In this document: piece after piece, positions 1-9,568 of the stretch
How positions within the stretch are numbered: position 1 is the stretch's first letter
Layout of the letters: the number at the start of each line of letters is the position of its first letter
Assembly (NCBI GenBank): GCA_015228925.1
Contig: JADGCQ010000011.1
Location: 1-61,535 of the forward strand
Direction: 5' to 3'
DNA from: Magnetococcales bacterium
GTDB taxonomy: Bacteria > Pseudomonadota > Magnetococcia > Magnetococcales > UBA8363
DNA: 61,535 bases
The notes under the pieces: model-generated
Told to the model about the DNA's origin: nothing
Databases searched by the model: none
Seen by the model: the letters and a program-made list of their open reading frames with translations, nothing else
Made by a program: the position numbers and the translations under genes

Positions 1-253
1 GATCAGAATCAACGTCAGGATGACCTTGCCGCACCAGAAGGTAAACATCGGGACCGGAGCGGAGGGGAATACGCCAAATAACATCGCTTTCCCTTTTGGG
101 AAGGCCAGGGACATGGAATTTGGATTTAATGGTTTCCATGTGGTCAAGATCGAGATCGGCAACCCAGGGTTCGTTCACGAACTGCCGTATCAAGTCTGCC
201 ATCATGCGCGGATGCGAGTAGAGTTGATGGTAAAGTCCATCGTGATCAGCCAT
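1..253 (-). CDS. N-terminal part of an Rpn/YhgA-like nuclease-family protein (runs off the left edge)
   Basis: The reading frame starts at the ATG whose complement is at 251-253 and is still open at base 1, giving about 84 residues. It begins MADHDGLYHQLYSHPRM, continues with a WVADLDLD segment, a KFHV segment and a DVIWRIPLR segment. This order is typical of the N-terminus of Rpn family recombination-promoting nuclease/putative transposase proteins (PD-(D/E)XK fold), which often end in a DUF4351 domain. After VYLLV the sequence departs from what I expect of the family (normally a LEFQS-like motif), while another frame becomes hydrophobic, so a frameshift near the edge is possible. It lies downstream of lpxC on the same strand. 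The family assignment comes from remembered motifs and the catalytic residues are outside the window. Confidence 0.6.
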   Translation of the reverse strand, partial: MADHDGLYHQLYSHPRMMADLIRQFVNEPWVADLDLDHMETIKSKFHVPGLPKRESDVIWRIPLRSGPDVYLLVRQGHPDVDSD

Positions 254-292
254 GGTCGCTCCTGGCTCAAGATCAAGCCTGGGCCGGGGTTC

Positions 293-313
293 GGGGAGGA
301 ATGGCTCCTCCCC
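293..313 (-). terminator. Hairpin after lpxC
   Basis: An 8-bp perfect stem (GGGGAGGA / TCCTCCCC) with a 5-nt loop sits 17 bases past the lpxC stop on the minus strand. No T-run follows, so it is a weak terminator or an mRNA 3'-end stabiliser. Confidence 0.3.
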
Positions 314-329
314 AGACCCAGCGAGATCA

Positions 330-1265
330 TCAGGCAATCATTGCGAAAGCAGGTTGCTCGGCAGTGGGGGCGACCGCAAACGGAAGTTGCGGGACGGCAT
401 CGGCTTTGGGTTTGACTTCGACAAATTCCCACGCATCACGCTGTTTCAACAGTTTCCTCAAAAGATTGTTGTTCATCGCATGACCCGATCGGACACCCTT
501 GAAATGCCCAAGGATGGGATGCCCAAGAAGATAAAGGTCGCCGATGGCGTCGATGATCTTGTGGCGGACAAATTCCTTCTCATAACGCAATCCCCCCTCG
601 TTGAGGATGCGAAAATCACCGATGACGATGGCATTGTCCAAAGATCCCCCTTTGGCCAAACCGCTGGCACGCAACATTTCTAAATCCTTCAAGAAACCAA
701 AAGTCCGGGCGCGGCTGACATCCTTGATGAAGGTCGTTTCGGTAATGTCCAGACCAACACCCTGTTTTGACAATAAAGGATGTTCAAAATCAATCATGAA
801 ACTGACGCGGAAATGGTCACATGGCTCAAACGAAACCTTTTTGTTTCCCGACGTGACCGACAAGGCCCGCTTGATGCGGATCCATTTTTTCGGCTTGGAT
901 TGCTCGACAACCCCGGCGCACTGAATCAGGAAAACAAAGGGGGCAGCACTGCCATCCATAATGGGAACTTCAGGACCGTCCAAATCGACAAAAGCATTAT
1001 CCACACCCAGACCGACAAACGCAGCCAGCAGATGCTCCACCGTGGAAACCTGAACCCCATCCGCATTGGCAATGGTCGAACAAAGGCGCGTATCCGTGAC
1101 GTTCTCAACCTTGGCCGGGATCAGCGCACCCTTCTGATCCGTGCGATGAAACACAATGCCGGTGTTCTCCGGTGCCGGACGCAACGATAAATAAACCTTC
1201 TTCCCCCCATGAAGCCCGATACCGGTGCAACGAATGGAGTTTTTGAGCGTTCTTTGAAAGTACAT
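330..1265 (-). CDS. lpxC: UDP-3-O-acyl-N-acetylglucosamine deacetylase LpxC
   Basis: LpxC catalyses the committed, zinc-dependent deacetylation step of lipid A synthesis in the cytoplasm. The 311-residue product begins [11 protein letters not shown] and has the GIGLHGG motif at 15-21. The expected zinc ligands and catalytic residues are visible: H78 in VEHLL, H235 and D239 in HKIIDAIGD, and H262 in SGHAMN. These match the family pattern of E. coli H79, H238, D242 and H265 almost residue for residue. Length is normal for the family. It follows ftsZ on the same strand, the order seen at the end of many dcw clusters, but a terminator separates the two, so it probably has its own promoter in the 345-bp gap. 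Confidence 0.97.
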   Translation of the reverse strand: MYFQRTLKNSIRCTGIGLHGGKKVYLSLRPAPENTGIVFHRTDQKGALIPAKVENVTDTRLCSTIANADGVQVSTVEHLLAAFVGLGVDNAFVDLDGPEVPIMDGSAAPFVFLIQCAGVVEQSKPKKWIRIKRALSVTSGNKKVSFEPCDHFRVSFMIDFEHPLLSKQGVGLDITETTFIKDVSRARTFGFLKDLEMLRASGLAKGGSLDNAIVIGDFRILNEGGLRYEKEFVRHKIIDAIGDLYLLGHPILGHFKGVRSGHAMNNNLLRKLLKQRDAWEFVEVKPKADAVPQLPFAVAPTAEQPAFAMIA

Positions 1266-1610
1266 GCGGTGGTTTCCTTACAAAACGATCCCATAACCTG
1301 GAATCGGTTTCCTTGTGAGGCCGTCAAAACGCAACGTGCGCTTGACTGTCGAAAATCAAGGACTTAACGCATCAAGCCCTGGCTTCTGGCCCCGTATGTC
1401 CCTTCTTACGCACGCATTATGCCAAGTTAGAACAGTATCCAAGAACTCGTTTTGCACCGATACAATCCAACCAGTATTTGCAAATAATCGAAATATATCA
1501 ATCTGTTATCGAATGGTTCATTCCATTCCAAAACAAAAGACAAACCACGCTACGACTCCAGGATATGTTCCCAGGATTTCGCAAGGTCGTCAAGGAACCG
1601 TCAACTGTCT
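1266..1610. other. Intergenic region between ftsZ and lpxC
   Basis: About 345 bp with no credible gene; the short frames here lack family features. It should hold the lpxC promoter on the minus strand. A weak candidate is a CATAAT -10-like hexamer (complement of 1416-1421) with TTGGAT (complement of 1437-1442) at a short 15-bp spacing. I see no riboswitch-like structure. Confidence 0.4.
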
Positions 1611-1642
1611 AAAAAATGACATTGGCCACCGTCATCGGCCAA
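1611..1642 (-). terminator. Rho-independent terminator of ftsZ
   Basis: On the minus strand, 10 bases after the ftsZ stop, ACGTTGGCC pairs with GGCCAATGT (9 bp including one G-U) around a 9-nt loop. Two bases later comes a run of six T (complement of 1611-1616). The stem plus T-run is a textbook intrinsic terminator and closes the murC-to-ftsZ transcript before lpxC. Confidence 0.8.
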
Positions 1643-1652
1643 CGTTTTGTCG

Positions 1653-2873
1653 TTAATCCATTTGCCGCCGCAAAAAAGTTGGCACGTCAAACGAATCCTC
1701 ATTATTGACCTGATCCAGACTACGGTTGAACTCTTCGCGGTCAGCAACGGTACGCCGTTTGATCGGGTTGGCGCGTGGGAGAGGGCGTTCCTGAGGGTCG
1801 TGATGTGGCATGTCGTTCGACGCCTGAGCATTCAGACTGGCCTGTTGCCGCATGGGCTGCGCTTTCTTGACGACAGGATCTTTGGTCTTGGAGCGATCGC
1901 GATCCGATGCCTCCAGGGTACCGATACCGGTCGCGACCACGGTAACGCGAACCGTATCTTCCATGGTTTCATCCAGTACGGCACCAAACACAATGTTGGC
2001 ATCCTCATGGGCCATATCACGCACAACGGTGGCCGCTTCATCAACCTCCTGCAACGCCAAGTTGAATCCACCGGTGATGTTGATCAATACCCCACGCGCC
2101 CCATGGATGGAAACATCGTCCAAAAGAGGACTGGAAATAGCATTGGTCGCGGCATCGATGGCGCGGGTATCGCCCGACCCTTGTGCCGCCCCCATCATGG
2201 CCTGTCCCATCTCATCCATGATGGTACGGACATCGGCAAAATCAACGTTGATCAATCCGGGAACGGTGATCAAATCGGTAATACCGCGAACCGCCTGTTG
2301 CAACACATCATCCGCCCGACGAAAGGCATCCAGGATGGTGGTATTCTTGCCAACCACCGACAACAGCTTTTGATTGGGAATGGTGATGACCGTATCCACA
2401 TGACGCCGTAGCTCGGCCAACCCTTCTTCGGCAAACCGCAAACGCCGTTTACCCTCAAAACCAAAAGGTTTGGTCACGACGGCAACGGTGAGAATACCCA
2501 TCTCCTTGGCAATGGAAGCGATGATGGGGGCAGCACCCGTTCCCGTTCCACCACCCATGCCCGCAGTGATGAACACCATATCGGCCCCTTCCAAAGAGGC
2601 TTTGATCTGGTCCCGGCTCTCCTCGGCGGCGCGCATCCCGACCTCAGGTTTAGCCCCGGCACCTAACCCCCGGGTGACACTCTCGCCAATCTGGATTCGG
2701 GTCGCCGCCAAGTTGCGCACCAGTGCCTGGGCATCGGTATTGGCAACGATGAATTCCACCCCCTCAAGGCCCGAGTGGATCATATTGTTGATGGCATTCC
2801 CCCCGCCGCCGCCGACACCGACGACCTTGATGCGGGCGTCCATGATTTCCTTGGTCTCAAATTCGATTGCCAT
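1653..2873 (-). CDS. ftsZ: Cell division GTPase FtsZ
   Basis: FtsZ is the tubulin-like GTPase that forms the cytokinetic ring. The 406-residue product starts [10 protein letters not shown]. It has the nucleotide-binding loop [14 protein letters not shown] near 17-30 and the tubulin signature GGGTGTG at 107-113. Further along is the T7-like N-A-D region around [19 protein letters not shown] variable linker rich in P, R and Q follows from about residue 320. The C-terminus carries the conserved DVPTFLRRQ peptide that binds FtsA and ZipA-type partners. It is 43 bp downstream of ftsA and followed by a strong terminator. Confidence 0.98.
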   Translation of the reverse strand: MAIEFETKEIMDARIKVVGVGGGGGNAINNMIHSGLEGVEFIVANTDAQALVRNLAATRIQIGESVTRGLGAGAKPEVGMRAAEESRDQIKASLEGADMVFITAGMGGGTGTGAAPIIASIAKEMGILTVAVVTKPFGFEGKRRLRFAEEGLAELRRHVDTVITIPNQKLLSVVGKNTTILDAFRRADDVLQQAVRGITDLITVPGLINVDFADVRTIMDEMGQAMMGAAQGSGDTRAIDAATNAISSPLLDDVSIHGARGVLINITGGFNLALQEVDEAATVVRDMAHEDANIVFGAVLDETMEDTVRVTVVATGIGTLEASDRDRSKTKDPVVKKAQPMRQQASLNAQASNDMPHHDPQERPLPRANPIKRRTVADREEFNRSLDQVNNEDSFDVPTFLRRQMD

Positions 2874-2916
2874 CTGACTCCCCTAATCCCAAGCCTGTCC
2901 TGGGTAAAATCCCAAT

Positions 2917-4155
2917 TTAAAAAGCACCACGTACTCGATCGACAAAACGCTGAAAGGTACTCCGGGTAGCCCGGCTTTCGGCGGGCGTGAAGCGATTGGA
3001 CATCTCCCTTTCATTAAGGCTGGCGAATTGTACCAGCCCGACGGCAGTGGAGTAAATGGGGCTTGATACGACATCCGTCAAACCACCAATACCTTGCGGT
3101 AATCCGCGCCGTACCGGTTTGTTGAAAACCTCTTCGGCCAATTCCACCATCCCTTCCGTAATGGCCGAACCGCCTGTGAGGACAACGCCAGCGGTGATTT
3201 GTTCCTCAAAACCGGATCGGGAAATTTCTCTGTTGACAAGGGTGAAGAGTTCTTCGACGCGGGGTTCGATGATCTCGGCGAGGATATGACGGGCCAGGGA
3301 GCGCGGCTTGCGTTCCCCAATGCTGGGGACATCGATGGTTTCCTCTGGATCGACCAGGGAAGAGAGGGCGCAACCGTATTTGCGTTTCAGGGCCTCCGCT
3401 TCTCGGGTCGGAGTCCGCAGTCCGACGGCAATATCATTGGTGATGTGGTCGCCACCGATGGCAAGGACCGCCGTATGTTTGATATGACCTTCGGAAAAGA
3501 TGGCGATATCCGTGGTCCCACCGCCGATGTCCAGCAGACAGACCCCCAACTCTTTTTCATCGGAGGTCAGTACGGTTTCGGCGGAGGCCAGTTGTTCCAG
3601 GATAATATCACCCACGTCCAATCCGCAACGATTGATGCATTTGATGATGTTTTGGGCCGACGCCACCGCACCGGTGACGATATGGACGCGGGCTTCCAGG
3701 CGAACCCCAGACATTCCCAGGGGTTCTTTGATGCCATCCTGACCATCGAGGATGAATTCTTGCGGGATGACGTGGATGATTTCCCGGTCCATGGGGACGT
3801 TTTGCGCCCGGGCGGCATCGAGGACACGCTGAATGTCCGCAGCGGTCACTTCATTATTCTTGGTGGCGACGACACCATTGGAGTTTCCACTCTTGATATG
3901 CCCTCCCGCGATACCGGCGTAGACCATGTTGATTTCAACTCCGGCCATCATTTCCGCTTCTTCCACCGCCATGCGCATACTTTCGACGGTGGAATCGATG
4001 TCGATAACCACCCCTTTGCGCAACCCACGGGAAGAGTGGGTGCCGATGCCGATGATATCCAGTCGGCCATCCGGTTGAAGATCGGCAACGACGCAGCAGA
4101 TCTTTGTAGTACCGATGTCGAGACCGACAATCAGGTTTTGATCCTGTTTGGGCAT
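2917..4155 (-). CDS. ftsA: Cell division protein FtsA
   Basis: FtsA is the actin-fold ATPase that tethers FtsZ to the membrane. The 412-residue product starts MPKQDQNLIVGLDIGTTK, where GLDIGTTK is the phosphate-1 loop. A LLDIGGGTTDIAIF phosphate-2 loop and a GVVLTGGSA adenosine motif follow in order, as in the actin/Hsp70 superfamily. The last ~15 residues (STFQRFVDRVRGAF) form the expected amphipathic membrane-targeting helix. Length is typical. It lies between ftsQ and ftsZ, the conserved dcw order. The 174 bp between the ftsQ stop and the ftsA start hold no gene. Confidence 0.97.
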   Translation of the reverse strand: MPKQDQNLIVGLDIGTTKICCVVADLQPDGRLDIIGIGTHSSRGLRKGVVIDIDSTVESMRMAVEEAEMMAGVEINMVYAGIAGGHIKSGNSNGVVATKNNEVTAADIQRVLDAARAQNVPMDREIIHVIPQEFILDGQDGIKEPLGMSGVRLEARVHIVTGAVASAQNIIKCINRCGLDVGDIILEQLASAETVLTSDEKELGVCLLDIGGGTTDIAIFSEGHIKHTAVLAIGGDHITNDIAVGLRTPTREAEALKRKYGCALSSLVDPEETIDVPSIGERKPRSLARHILAEIIEPRVEELFTLVNREISRSGFEEQITAGVVLTGGSAITEGMVELAEEVFNKPVRRGLPQGIGGLTDVVSSPIYSTAVGLVQFASLNEREMSNRFTPAESRATRSTFQRFVDRVRGAF

Positions 4156-4329
4156 AACGTATCCCGATAGTGACGGTGATGTTTTTTGACCGAAGGTTCA
4201 GACTTGTTTAAGGTTGATGAAACTTCGGCACCCCCTTATGGACAACGGACGATTCTGGCGCAATTCGGCTCAAATATCCACCTAAAAAGCAGACAATGGA
4301 TGGCAAGGATTGAAAAAACCGTCCGACAG

Positions 4330-5013
4330 CTATTGTCGCACCGCAACTTTTCCTGGGATGCGCAGTTCCACCTGTCTGATTTTTCTGTCCAGTATCTTGT
4401 ATTTTTTTTGCAACTTCAGCAATAGTTCCAGTTCCTGTTCCGCGTTCTCCGAGATGAGAAGCTTGACACCTCTGTTGGTATAAAGAACCCAACGTTTTCC
4501 AGCAAAACCAACAGCTTCGGAAATGATTTCCTTGATACTGGAAAAACGGTCCAGTAAATTGATCATCCATACAATTTCCCGCGCTGCCTCCTGTTTGTTT
4601 TTGGGTCGAACCACGGGAAGCAGATAGGGATCGCCCATTTCAAACGGTTTGATTGGTTGACCATACTCGTCCAATATCACCAATCGCTCATCGACAACCC
4701 CCATGCACACGGGGATTTTCTCCGAGATCTGGACCGACAAGGCATCCGGGAAGACACGCCTGACCTGTACCGACCGGACCCACGGCAAATCCTGAAGACG
4801 CTCCTTGACGGCCCTGGGATCAATCCTGAGAAGGTTTGATCCCCCCTCGATCCCTATTTTTTCCATGGCTGCCGCTTGTTTGGTTTGAACCAAGCCATCC
4901 AGATCGATACGCACGAGGGCGAATCGTCCGGGTTGTCTGGCCAGCCATACACCCAGCACGACCGCCGCAACCACGAGGAGGATTCCCCCCAGGATCACGA
5001 GTCGGCGCAGCAT
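4330..5013 (-). CDS. ftsQ: Cell division protein FtsQ
   Basis: FtsQ is a bitopic inner-membrane protein of the divisome that recruits FtsB/FtsL. The 227-residue product has a short cytoplasmic MLRR, one membrane helix at about 5-25 (LVILGGILLVVAAVVLGVWL), then a POTRA domain from about residue 33. The POTRA contains the LPWVRSVQVRRVFPDALSV segment that is characteristic of the FtsQ/DivIB family. A beta domain follows (LVILDEYGQPI and later). Its start overlaps the end of ddl by 19 bp, indicating translational coupling. The protein is short for the family (often 250-280 residues). Confidence 0.92.
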   Translation of the reverse strand: MLRRLVILGGILLVVAAVVLGVWLARQPGRFALVRIDLDGLVQTKQAAAMEKIGIEGGSNLLRIDPRAVKERLQDLPWVRSVQVRRVFPDALSVQISEKIPVCMGVVDERLVILDEYGQPIKPFEMGDPYLLPVVRPKNKQEAAREIVWMINLLDRFSSIKEIISEAVGFAGKRWVLYTNRGVKLLISENAEQELELLLKLQKKYKILDRKIRQVELRIPGKVAVRQ

Positions 5014-5987
5014 CGATCCAGCCGGGAGCCAGCAAGAATTCGGGCCGCCAACGCATCAAAGGAAATACCGACTGCCAGGGCCGCCTTGGGTGCAAGGCTG
5101 GTTGCCGTAAGACCCGGTGTCGTATTGATTTCAAGAATCCAAGGGCGTTTGTTCAAATCCACCATGAAATCGACCCGGTACAATCCGCGGCATCCCATGA
5201 CCCGTCCCGCCTCCAGTCCCAATTGCGTTACTTCATCCAAAACCCTGGCATCCACATTGTCCGGGGGGATCTTATAACAAGTACGGCCCGCTGTATATTT
5301 ATTATCGTAACTGTAAAACCCTTTTTCCGGCTGAATCTCGATAATCGGCAGGGGTTGGTCATCCAAAATGGAAAGGGTTAGTTCAAAGCCAACCACCGCT
5401 TTTTCGACCATGAGGGCGGAGGTCTCCTGGTATGTTTCGGACATTTGCGCCGATTTAATCAGAACATCCTTGAGACTTTCAAGTGTTTTTACAAAGAAAA
5501 CACCAAAAGAGGATCCTGAACTGGCTGGTTTCACAAAAACAGGGGCCTCCACCCAAGGTGTATCGGGATCCAATTTATCAATTTGGCCATCGCGGACGTA
5601 TGCCAGGGACCAATCTGGGGTTGGCAGACCGGCATCACGCAACAACCGTTTGCACAGCACCTTATCCATGCAGAGGGCGGAGGCGGCGATGCCAGAACCG
5701 GAGTAGGGGATGGACAACGTTTCCAGTAACCCTTGGATGGCACCGTCTTCACCGCAGGGGCCATGCAGGGCGAGGACGGCGGTTTGTATATTTTTTTCGA
5801 TGAGGGTGGGGACCAGGGAACGGAAACTTTGAATATCCATGGGATGGACGGGGATATGGAGCCGTTGGTAGGCAGCGACCAGTGCGTTGCCACTGCGCAG
5901 GCTGACTTCCCGTTCACGGGAAACGCCACCCATGAGGACGGCAATGTTGCCATGATGGGATGTTGGGATAGATTGTCTGTCATCCAT
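4995..5987 (-). CDS. ddl: D-alanine--D-alanine ligase
   Basis: Ddl joins two D-alanines with ATP for the peptidoglycan stem peptide. The 330-residue product has the expected ATP-grasp motifs in order: GGVSREREVSLRSG near 21-34, HGPCGEDGAIQGLLE, a KPASSGSSFGV phosphate-binding loop, and RVDFMVDL followed by EINTTPGLT with the metal-binding Glu and Asn. The last motif is usually ExNTxPGxT, so it is intact. Gene order murB-ddl-ftsQ is the common dcw arrangement, with 43 bp to murB upstream and overlap with ftsQ downstream. Confidence 0.96.
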   Translation of the reverse strand: MDDRQSIPTSHHGNIAVLMGGVSREREVSLRSGNALVAAYQRLHIPVHPMDIQSFRSLVPTLIEKNIQTAVLALHGPCGEDGAIQGLLETLSIPYSGSGIAASALCMDKVLCKRLLRDAGLPTPDWSLAYVRDGQIDKLDPDTPWVEAPVFVKPASSGSSFGVFFVKTLESLKDVLIKSAQMSETYQETSALMVEKAVVGFELTLSILDDQPLPIIEIQPEKGFYSYDNKYTAGRTCYKIPPDNVDARVLDEVTQLGLEAGRVMGCRGLYRVDFMVDLNKRPWILEINTTPGLTATSLAPKAALAVGISFDALAARILAGSRLDRCCADS

Positions 5988-6030
5988 AGGAGTGTTTGGT
6001 CCTGTCGTTAAATGGGGCGTTGACTTGGAA

Positions 6031-6969
6031 TTAGAACGTTGTCAGACCTCTGGGCCGAAGAAGGGCGACCTCGGTTTCGAGGGTGATCCCGGAATGTGAA
6101 AAAACGGCGTCGCGCACAGTGCGGATCAGTTGTGTCATGTCCGTGGCCGTGGCATGACCCATGTTGACAAAAAAATTGCAATGCTTGTCCGATACCCTGG
6201 CGTCGCCCACCGTGGCACCACGCATACCAGATGCCTCGATGAGCTGCCAAGCGGCGGGGCCTTGTGGCGGATTCTTGAAGGTGCTGCCGGCGGAGGGTTG
6301 CGAAAGGGGTTGATGGGTGCGTCGATAATGATTGTACCGTTGCATGGTCTGGCGGATGATCACCGGGTCAAGGGGGGTCAGGCGGAACCTGGCGGCTGTG
6401 AAGATCCACCCGTGAGGCAGATGGGTGTGGCGGTAGCTCATTTGGAGATCGTTGGGGGTCAGGGTATGACGCTGACCATCGGGATCCAGGGCTACGGCGT
6501 CGATCAGGATATCCTTCAGTTCGCTGCCATGGGCACCGGCGTTCATGACCAGGGCACCACCGATCGATCCGGGAATGCCCGACAAAAACTCTGTGCCACT
6601 GAGGCCCAGCCTACGGGCGGCATGAGCCAGGGCGCGGGTGGATGCCCCCGCTTCGGCAACCATAATCGCCTCTGGGGTCTCTTTGCCCGCAGGGCTTTGA
6701 AGAGCGATGCGGTTGATTCCGCAGCTCAGATCCAAAACCACGCCGTCGAAGCCGGCGTCGGACACCAGGATATTGCTACCGCCACCCAGCACAAAACGTG
6801 GTGTTTCGGGAGAGAGTCGGCTCCAGAATATCTGCAATGCATCATGATTTTCAAAGGTTGCCAACCACCGTGCCGGACCACCCATGCGCCATGTCGTGCG
6901 CGGTGCCAGGGCGACATATTCCGTCAGGTGGCCCGCCAAGGACGGTGGGGGAGGAACATCGGTTGCCAT
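6031..6969 (-). CDS. murB: UDP-N-acetylmuramate dehydrogenase MurB
   Basis: MurB is the FAD- and NADPH-dependent reductase that makes UDP-MurNAc. The 312-residue product contains the FAD-binding stretch RFVLGGGSNILVSD, then LSGTEFLSGIPGSIGGALVMNAGAHG. The catalytic region SAGSTFKNPP has the serine that protonates the substrate, and the C-terminal ETEVALL holds the conserved Glu. Length suits the shorter (type II-like) MurB group. The start ATG lies 3 bp from the murC stop, so translational coupling is likely. Confidence 0.95.
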   Translation of the reverse strand: MATDVPPPPSLAGHLTEYVALAPRTTWRMGGPARWLATFENHDALQIFWSRLSPETPRFVLGGGSNILVSDAGFDGVVLDLSCGINRIALQSPAGKETPEAIMVAEAGASTRALAHAARRLGLSGTEFLSGIPGSIGGALVMNAGAHGSELKDILIDAVALDPDGQRHTLTPNDLQMSYRHTHLPHGWIFTAARFRLTPLDPVIIRQTMQRYNHYRRTHQPLSQPSAGSTFKNPPQGPAAWQLIEASGMRGATVGDARVSDKHCNFFVNMGHATATDMTQLIRTVRDAVFSHSGITLETEVALLRPRGLTTF

Positions 6970-6972
6970 GGT

Positions 6973-8391
6973 TCAGGAAACCTTATAAGACCAGGATCCG
7001 GCATAGTCACGGGCGCGATGGGTGATGGAACCCGCACCCAGGAAGACCAGGACATCGCCGGGAAGCAGTAACCCTTCCAGGGCTTCACGCCAATTTTCTC
7101 CAGCCGGTAAGGCCATGGTTGGAATATTGCAGTGTTGGTGGATCCCCTCCAGCAAAGGGATGAGTTCTCCCTGAGGAAAGTGGTTTTCCGGGGGGCGTTC
7201 GCCCGCGCTGTGGACCCGATCGACCAAAACCAGGTCAGCGTCGGAAAAGGCGTTGAGGAATGCCTCAAACAGCGCGATCAAGCGACTGTAGCGGTGTGGT
7301 TGGAAAATAGCGACGATACGCCGTTCTTGGGGATAGACGCCGCGAGCCGCTTTGAGGGTTGCCATGATTTCGGTTGGATGGTGGGCATAATCATCGATGA
7401 CGGAGCGGACGGGGCTGTCCAGGAGAATATCAAAACGTCTTTGTACCCCTTTGAAGTGATCCAATGCCGAAGAAATATCGCTCCAGGGGATGTCCAACTC
7501 CAAACCGACCGCCACCGCAGCCAGGGCGTTGAGGGCATTATGATTTCCAGGTTGGGCGAGACGGAGTTCTCCCAACGTGGTCATGGCACCGGTAATGGGG
7601 GTTCTCCTTTGGACTGTGAAACAGTTACGTTGGTCACGCCGTTCCTGGCCAACGGCCCGAATGTCGGATTCTTCATCGAATCCATAGCTGATGATCCGTT
7701 TGTCGGTCAACTGGGGCAGCAGTGCCCTGGTTTCAGGATGATCGCGACAGATGACGCCCAATCCGTAGAACGGAATTTTTTCGATGAATCCCAGGAAAGC
7801 ATGACGCAACACCTCCAAGGTGCCATAATGTTCCATATGTTCCGGTTCAATGTTGGTGACGACGGCGATGGTCGGGAAAAGTTTGAGAAATGTGCCGTCG
7901 CTTTCATCCGCTTCGGCGACGAGAAAGTCGCCGTTCCCCAGGCGGGCATTGCTGCCGAGGGCCTTGACGATGCCACCATTGACGATGGTAGGATCCATAC
8001 CGGCTTCGCCGAGGATGGATGCGACCATGGAGGTTGTTGTGGTTTTTCCATGGGTACCGGCAATGGCGATGCCATACTTAATCCGCATCAATTCGGCCAA
8101 CATTTCGGCCCGTTTGGCGACCGGAATATGATAATTGCGTGCAGCCTGGATTTCGGGATTGTCGGGGCCGACGGCGGAAGAGCGGATCACCACATCACAT
8201 CCGATGACGTTTTGGGCATCATGGGATGTTTGGATGACGGCCCCCAGTTCCGCCAGACGTTGGGTTCGGGCGTTGCCGATGGGATCGGATCCTGAAACCT
8301 GATAGCCCAGATTGATCATCAGTTCGGCGATGCCACTCATGCCGATGCCACCGATGCCGACGAAGTGAAGTTTACGAATTTTTTCGTACAT
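6973..8391 (-). CDS. murC: UDP-N-acetylmuramate--L-alanine ligase MurC
   Basis: MurC adds L-Ala to UDP-MurNAc with ATP. I chose the ATG at 8391 (MYEKIRKLHFVGIGGIGMSG), giving 472 residues, the usual size. The open frame extends another ~100 codons upstream, but that stretch looks non-coding and reaches into the next gene. The N-terminal GIGGIGMSGIAE loop binds UDP, and GTHGKTTT at 112-119 is the Mur ligase P-loop. A DYAHHPTEI segment lies in the C-terminal domain. It is the first gene of the dcw run here. The murG/ftsW genes that normally precede it are absent; a queC operon is there instead. Confidence 0.96.
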   Translation of the reverse strand: MYEKIRKLHFVGIGGIGMSGIAELMINLGYQVSGSDPIGNARTQRLAELGAVIQTSHDAQNVIGCDVVIRSSAVGPDNPEIQAARNYHIPVAKRAEMLAELMRIKYGIAIAGTHGKTTTTSMVASILGEAGMDPTIVNGGIVKALGSNARLGNGDFLVAEADESDGTFLKLFPTIAVVTNIEPEHMEHYGTLEVLRHAFLGFIEKIPFYGLGVICRDHPETRALLPQLTDKRIISYGFDEESDIRAVGQERRDQRNCFTVQRRTPITGAMTTLGELRLAQPGNHNALNALAAVAVGLELDIPWSDISSALDHFKGVQRRFDILLDSPVRSVIDDYAHHPTEIMATLKAARGVYPQERRIVAIFQPHRYSRLIALFEAFLNAFSDADLVLVDRVHSAGERPPENHFPQGELIPLLEGIHQHCNIPTMALPAGENWREALEGLLLPGDVLVFLGAGSITHRARDYAGSWSYKVS

Positions 8392-8467
8392 GGTTGATTC
8401 CCACACAGTGGTTTCAAAGGTGCCTATCCTGACTTTTTTTAATCTCCACGTCCAGGGCGAAGCATAT

Positions 8468-9568
8468 TTATTTTTCAGGTTTTGGCAACGCGGCTTGGTC
8501 ACAGGATAAAATAACGCCGCAACCGGGGGTTTCGTAGAGGTCAATCCGATCCAGGTGGGGTAACAATGGGGTCGCTTGTGATTGGATCCACCGCGCAAGA
8601 CTGGCACAGTCGGTATCCAACAGATCCTTCCGTTCATGGAGAGGGTGATGATCCAACAGGGTAAATAGGGGGTTGAACGCCTTTTTGACATCACCAAAAT
8701 CTATTGTCCATCCCATAACCTCGTCCAATGGTGCATTTAAATGCAACCGGAGCGTAAAGGTATGACCGTGAACGCGGCTGTGTTGATTGTCCTTTGGTGC
8801 CCGCGATAAAAGAACGGCACTATCCAAAGATAACTCCTTCCAGATGCGGAAAAAATTTCCGTCATAATGTGTTCCCGACGATGCCGTCTCAAACACAGTC
8901 ACCCAGGAGAGTTCAGGTAATTCCGGTTTCAACCTTTGCCAAATCCACCGGGATATCATTTCACTGGTAGGGTTTTCCAATCCTGGAATTTCATTGAGAC
9001 AGCGGCAATGTAATTGTTTGAATATTGGATCCCACAGAGTAGTCAAACGGTCATAGTCAATGCTGATGTCACTCAGGCCGATGTGTTTGTGGGCGTGTAG
9101 GATCACCGCAAACCCATGGCCATGCATCCGACCACAGGGGTGACCGGGGGGGACGTTGGGTAGTTGATGGGCAGAATCAAACAGATAACGGCACCAAACA
9201 TGGGCATGGCCATCACGGTTCAGGTCAACACCTGCGTGTCGTGTACTGCGAATGCCGACCATCGCGATATCGGGTAATGGCAATTGCTCCCGTAACCATC
9301 GCGCCAGATTTTCATCGGTGGGTTCACCAGATAACCGATCATTTAAAAACTGATAGTCAAGGGGTTGGACAGCCTGGGTCAGCAGGTGTTGCAGTTGGGT
9401 GACTTCGGCACCTGGGAACTGTGCAAACCCCTTGGGAACCGTGGTTCGAATCCTGGCCAAAAAACTATGGCCATGCAAACGCCTTGAACGGTGTCCTTCC
9501 GCAAACAGCATGACGCGGCGTGCCGCTTCAAAACCAGCCGCAGAGGTAAAGAGAAGTTTTTCAGTCAT
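8468..9568 (-). CDS. Triple-domain QueD/6-pyruvoyl-tetrahydropterin synthase-like protein
   Basis: The 366-residue product from [13 protein letters not shown] appears to hold three tandem PTPS/QueD T-fold domains, each marked by an HGH motif at 32-34, 149-151 and 267-269. QueD makes 6-carboxytetrahydropterin for queuosine. The canonical QueD set is a first zinc His, a catalytic Cys four residues before HGH, an Asp-His pair and a late Glu. Domain 2 keeps H134, C145 and E227, but its Asp-His position reads H187-C188. Domain 3 keeps D306-H307 and E346, but has H263 in place of the Cys. Domain 1 has Ser at the Cys site. The start codon overlaps the queC stop (ATGA), so both belong to one operon and a queuosine-related role is likely. 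Activity is uncertain. Confidence 0.75.
   Translation of the reverse strand: MTEKLLFTSAAGFEAARRVMLFAEGHRSRRLHGHSFLARIRTTVPKGFAQFPGAEVTQLQHLLTQAVQPLDYQFLNDRLSGEPTDENLARWLREQLPLPDIAMVGIRSTRHAGVDLNRDGHAHVWCRYLFDSAHQLPNVPPGHPCGRMHGHGFAVILHAHKHIGLSDISIDYDRLTTLWDPIFKQLHCRCLNEIPGLENPTSEMISRWIWQRLKPELPELSWVTVFETASSGTHYDGNFFRIWKELSLDSAVLLSRAPKDNQHSRVHGHTFTLRLHLNAPLDEVMGWTIDFGDVKKAFNPLFTLLDHHPLHERKDLLDTDCASLARWIQSQATPLLPHLDRIDLYETPGCGVILSCDQAALPKPEK

Noticed and set aside
8392-8697. A ~100-codon N-terminal extension of murC
   Set aside because: It overlaps the QueD-like gene and looks non-coding; the internal ATG gives the normal MurC N-terminus.
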